This document shows positions 60,058-64,000 of a DNA stretch of 64,000 nt, piece by piece (position 1 is the stretch's first letter; the number at the start of each line of letters is the position of its first letter). Made by a program: the position numbers and the translations under genes. Source of the stretch: Halocaridina rubra (Eukaryota; Arthropoda; Malacostraca; Decapoda; Atyidae); NCBI GenBank assembly GCA_037179515.1, contig JAXCGZ010022647.1, positions 21,001 to 85,000 on the forward strand, given 5' to 3'. The notes under the pieces were generated by a model. The model had not been told where the DNA came from. It saw only the letters and a program-made list of their open reading frames with translations, and did no database searches.

Positions 60058-60919
60058 TCCCCAACTTAAGAAAGAGTTAGGTTCCAGAAGTCTGTTCATA
60101 AGTAGAATTGTTCATAAATTGTGCTTAGGTAAAATAAAAGTACTGTACATGTGCAGTACTCTACAGTACTTAGGCTAAAGACACTTAACTATTACATAAA
60201 ACAAAGTATACAGTATTAATGAGTTATAATATGTTCATAAGTTCATGTTTTGTGTGTACAGTACTACATATATGTTAGTTAAGCAGCAGAGAGAAATGCA
60301 GTTCTTAAATATGGTTCATGGACCTTTGTTTCATATATCCCTGCTGAAGAGAGTGATAAAGAGAGTCTACTCCCATATAGTTAATAGCTCTTCTCTTTTG
60401 CCTTGGAATACGATATGAAGGCAATTTTCCAGAAAAGTGTCTTCAGCAAAGACTGTTTTGTACTTGGTATGCAAAACTGATGCTTCACCAACATGAATAT
60501 CCAGAGATTTGTTGCAACCATTTAATTTTCATCAAACCTTTGAAAAGCACCAAGGCATAACAAGTACAGAACAATCTTTGCTGAAGACACTTTCTTGGAA
60601 ATAGATGTTTGGACCTCTTTGGAAGTGGAACTTCCTGGTCTTTGTCTTTGGAAGAAGAATCTTTTAATCTCCTCAACGGGGATATCTGGGATAATGGGTC
60701 CTGAAACCTTGTGTACTAATTAGAATCCTCTCTGATGCTTCTTACCTACTACATAAGACATAAAGTATGCAGTAGTAATGAATTTTAACACAGTACTAAT
60801 AATGTAATAATACAGTACAATAGAGTAACACATACATATTACATGAGTAGATAATAGGTAGGTTTTTGTTTGTATCTGAAAGTTTGTAACTTGGTAGTTT
60901 ATATGTAGGAGAGTTTCTG
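60057..60919. mobile_element. MITE M1 copy 2 with ~520-bp extra centre
   Basis: Left part (ctccccaacttaagaaagag, aagtagaattgttcataa) and right part (gtaataatacagtacaata to gagagtttctg) match M1. The middle (about 60,240-60,740) is extra and contains an inverted pair: agtgtcttcagcaaagactg at 60,437 and its complement near 60,575. Confidence 0.65.
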
Positions 60920-60923
60920 TATA

Positions 60924-62564
60924 CACCCAGTTCGCTTTTTACGGTGTTTAAAATCTGCGAAATTGGAATAACTCCCCAAAACACAATAGTAAAAAAATAC
61001 GAAATACACGAATAATGCATATGCAAAAAAATTAGAATTTTTTTTTTCATTTTAGTAAATAATCGATCGCCTCGGAGGCACTTTTACACCATGCTGCTAT
61101 GTGCTTCAGTGTCTCTTTACTCAGTATACTGTGTGGATATATCACTTGTTCTAACTGTGTTTGTGTTAAGGTTTGCATATCATCAGGGAAAAAGTGTGCA
61201 AGAGCGCCCCAAAAAATAATTGTAAACAAATACGAAATACACGAATAATGCCCATGCAAATAAATTAGAATTTCTTTTTTTCATTTTAATAAATAATCGA
61301 CCGCCTCGGAGGCACTTTTACGCCATGCTGCTATGTGCTTCAGTGTCTCTTCACCCAGCATACTGCATGGATATATCGCTTGTTCTAACTATGTTTGTGT
61401 TAAGGTTTGCATATCATCAGGGGAAAAGCGTGCGAGAGTGCATCAGCTGATACTGAGGCTGCAAAACGCTTGCAGATAGAGGTTCATTCTCCCGCATCCT
61501 CCTCCTCTTCTACCACTTAATGCGATCGGATATTATAGAGAGAATGGAAAAAAAGCATTAAGAACAAACAGCAAACAAACTTGCCATATAATATCATCAG
61601 GGATATAGCGTGTGAGAGTGTATCAGTTGATACGGAGGCGCCAAAACGTTTGCAGATAGAGGATCATTCTCCCGCATCCTCCTCCTCTTATACAGCTTAA
61701 TGCGATTGGGTATCATGGAGAGAAATGGAAAAAATGCTAAGTACAGTATATGGATGAGCATTAAGAACAAACAGCAAACAAACTTGGCATATAAAATCGT
61801 CAGGGAAATAGCGTGCAAGAGTGCATCAGCTGATACGGAGGCGGCAAAACATTTGCAGATAGAGGTTTGTTCTATCGCACCCTCCTCCTCTTCTTCTGCT
61901 TAATGTAATCGGATATTATGGAGAGAATGGAAAAAAAGCATTAAGAACAAACAGCAAACAAGCTTGCCATATAATGTCTTCAAGGAAATAGCGTGCGAGA
62001 GTGCATCAGCTAATATGGAGGTGGAAAAACATTTGGAGATAGAGGTTCGTTCTCCCGCATCCTCCTCCTCTTCTACTGCTTAATGCGATTGGATATTATG
62101 GAGAGAATGGAGAAAAAGCATTAAGAACAAACGCAAACCAACTTGCCATATAATATTGTTAGGGAAAAAGCGTGCGAGAGCAAAAACGTTTGCATCCTCC
62201 TCCTCTTCTACCTCTTAAGTTACGTGCTCACCGCCATCATGCATGTCCAAGTGTATACCTGTGGCCCACCGCATAATAGAGAGCATTAATTTGTTTACTG
62301 TACAGTAAATCTGTATATCTTTTATACTCTACACTATTTGCATGTTGATATAAATAACTACAGGTCTTTTTGCTTTGTTATGTAATTATAAAATAAGTTT
62401 TACTTATCATATATCTTTGGGATAGTGTGTCTATGTTCAGCTGTGAAACGAATCTATGCCCATTATCCTTGTTTCTTATGGAAAATGACTCGTTACATTA
62501 CGCGATTTTCACATTACCCATCACTTCTGAGAACCTATCTCCGCGTTATTCCAAGAACTAGGTG
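60924..62564 (-). mobile_element. CACCT element C with minisatellite
   Basis: 1,641 bp between TA dinucleotides (60,922-60,923 and 62,565-62,566); ends CACCCAGTTCGC and, reversed, CACCTAGTTC. Opposite orientation to elements A and B. It contains a ~235-bp direct duplication (60,965-61,425) and about five ~180-bp minisatellite units (61,430-62,200). Confidence 0.8.
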
Positions 62565-62565
62565 T

Positions 62566-62910
<345 letters not shown>

Positions 62911-62924
62911 CATACAGTCTAAAA

Positions 62925-63610
<686 letters not shown>

Positions 63611-63765
63611 TAAATTATTGTGACAACAGGATGGACCAAAAAATGATATCATAAAACAGCCTTTATCAGGCTGTAAAGAGAAACAGATGGAGAGTGTAAT
63701 GACCTGTCAGATGTGAAGGGGTTATAAAAGATGTGTAATGAATATCCAGCTCTCTGCCGGGTTTT
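63611..63765 (-). mobile_element. LINE-B 3'-end-related fragment
   Basis: gtgacaacaggatggacc, gagaaacagatggagagtgt and gacctgtcagatgtgaaggg match 8,670-8,800. Weak LINE-B link. Confidence 0.45.
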
Positions 63766-63819
63766 AATATACCTCTGCATTACTCTCATGATGTCTATTC
63801 CAAATATTCTCCTTAGATC

Positions 63820-63938
<119 letters not shown>

Positions 63939-64000
63939 TTAACAATAATATTCCTTTGATGATGATTGTGGAGATTATTATTATTATTATTATTATTATT

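Overview
The window is animal nuclear DNA, most likely from an arthropod and probably a crustacean. It holds spliced exons with GT/GC-AG borders, very long (TA)n arrays, tRNA-derived SINEs, CR1/Jockey-type LINEs and Tigger/pogo-type DNA transposons. The one host gene I can support is a receptor tyrosine kinase whose kinase domain looks most like insect Sevenless, the arthropod orthologue of vertebrate ROS1 (for example SPESLVDG after the activation loop). The taxon call is inference; no sequence here names a species.

Layout. 1-34,311 (+): the 3' part of the sev/ROS1 gene, reconstructed as 21 exons, each with a consistent reading phase. In order they encode an FN3 repeat, beta-propeller segments, further FN3-type repeats, one transmembrane helix, a juxtamembrane segment with a His run, a complete tyrosine kinase domain and a long Ser/Pro-rich tail with a YVNM motif. 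The 5' exons lie upstream of the window. The introns are loaded with insertions: an IS630/mariner-like transposon (1.4-2.8 kb), two LINE families inserted in one another (5.2-10.8 kb), a full-length minus-strand LINE carrying three younger insertions (17.2-26.7 kb), many SINEs, and a (TA)n-SINE-(TA)n block that splits the activation-loop coding sequence (29.4-29.8 kb).

34.3-38.4 kb: 3' UTR/downstream DNA with two minisatellites and a 460-bp TA array. 38.4-47.6 kb: a LINE-B copy, then a head-to-tail cluster of LINE-A copies. 47.9-60.0 kb: a multi-layer nest. An outer Tigger-like element appears to contain a second Tigger-like element, which carries a LINE-A pair and an LTR retrotransposon; the latter sits inside the transposase gene with a 5-bp target duplication. 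60.0-64.0 kb: a MITE, a TA-flanked transposon filled with a ~180-bp minisatellite, giant TA arrays, a small palindrome and an ATT array.

Family names used below (LINE-A, LINE-B, S1-S5, M1, CACCT element, Tigger1/2) are local labels, not database names. Apart from the kinase gene, all recognised coding sequence is transposon-derived and mostly broken. No bacterial-type system, CRISPR array or rRNA was seen.
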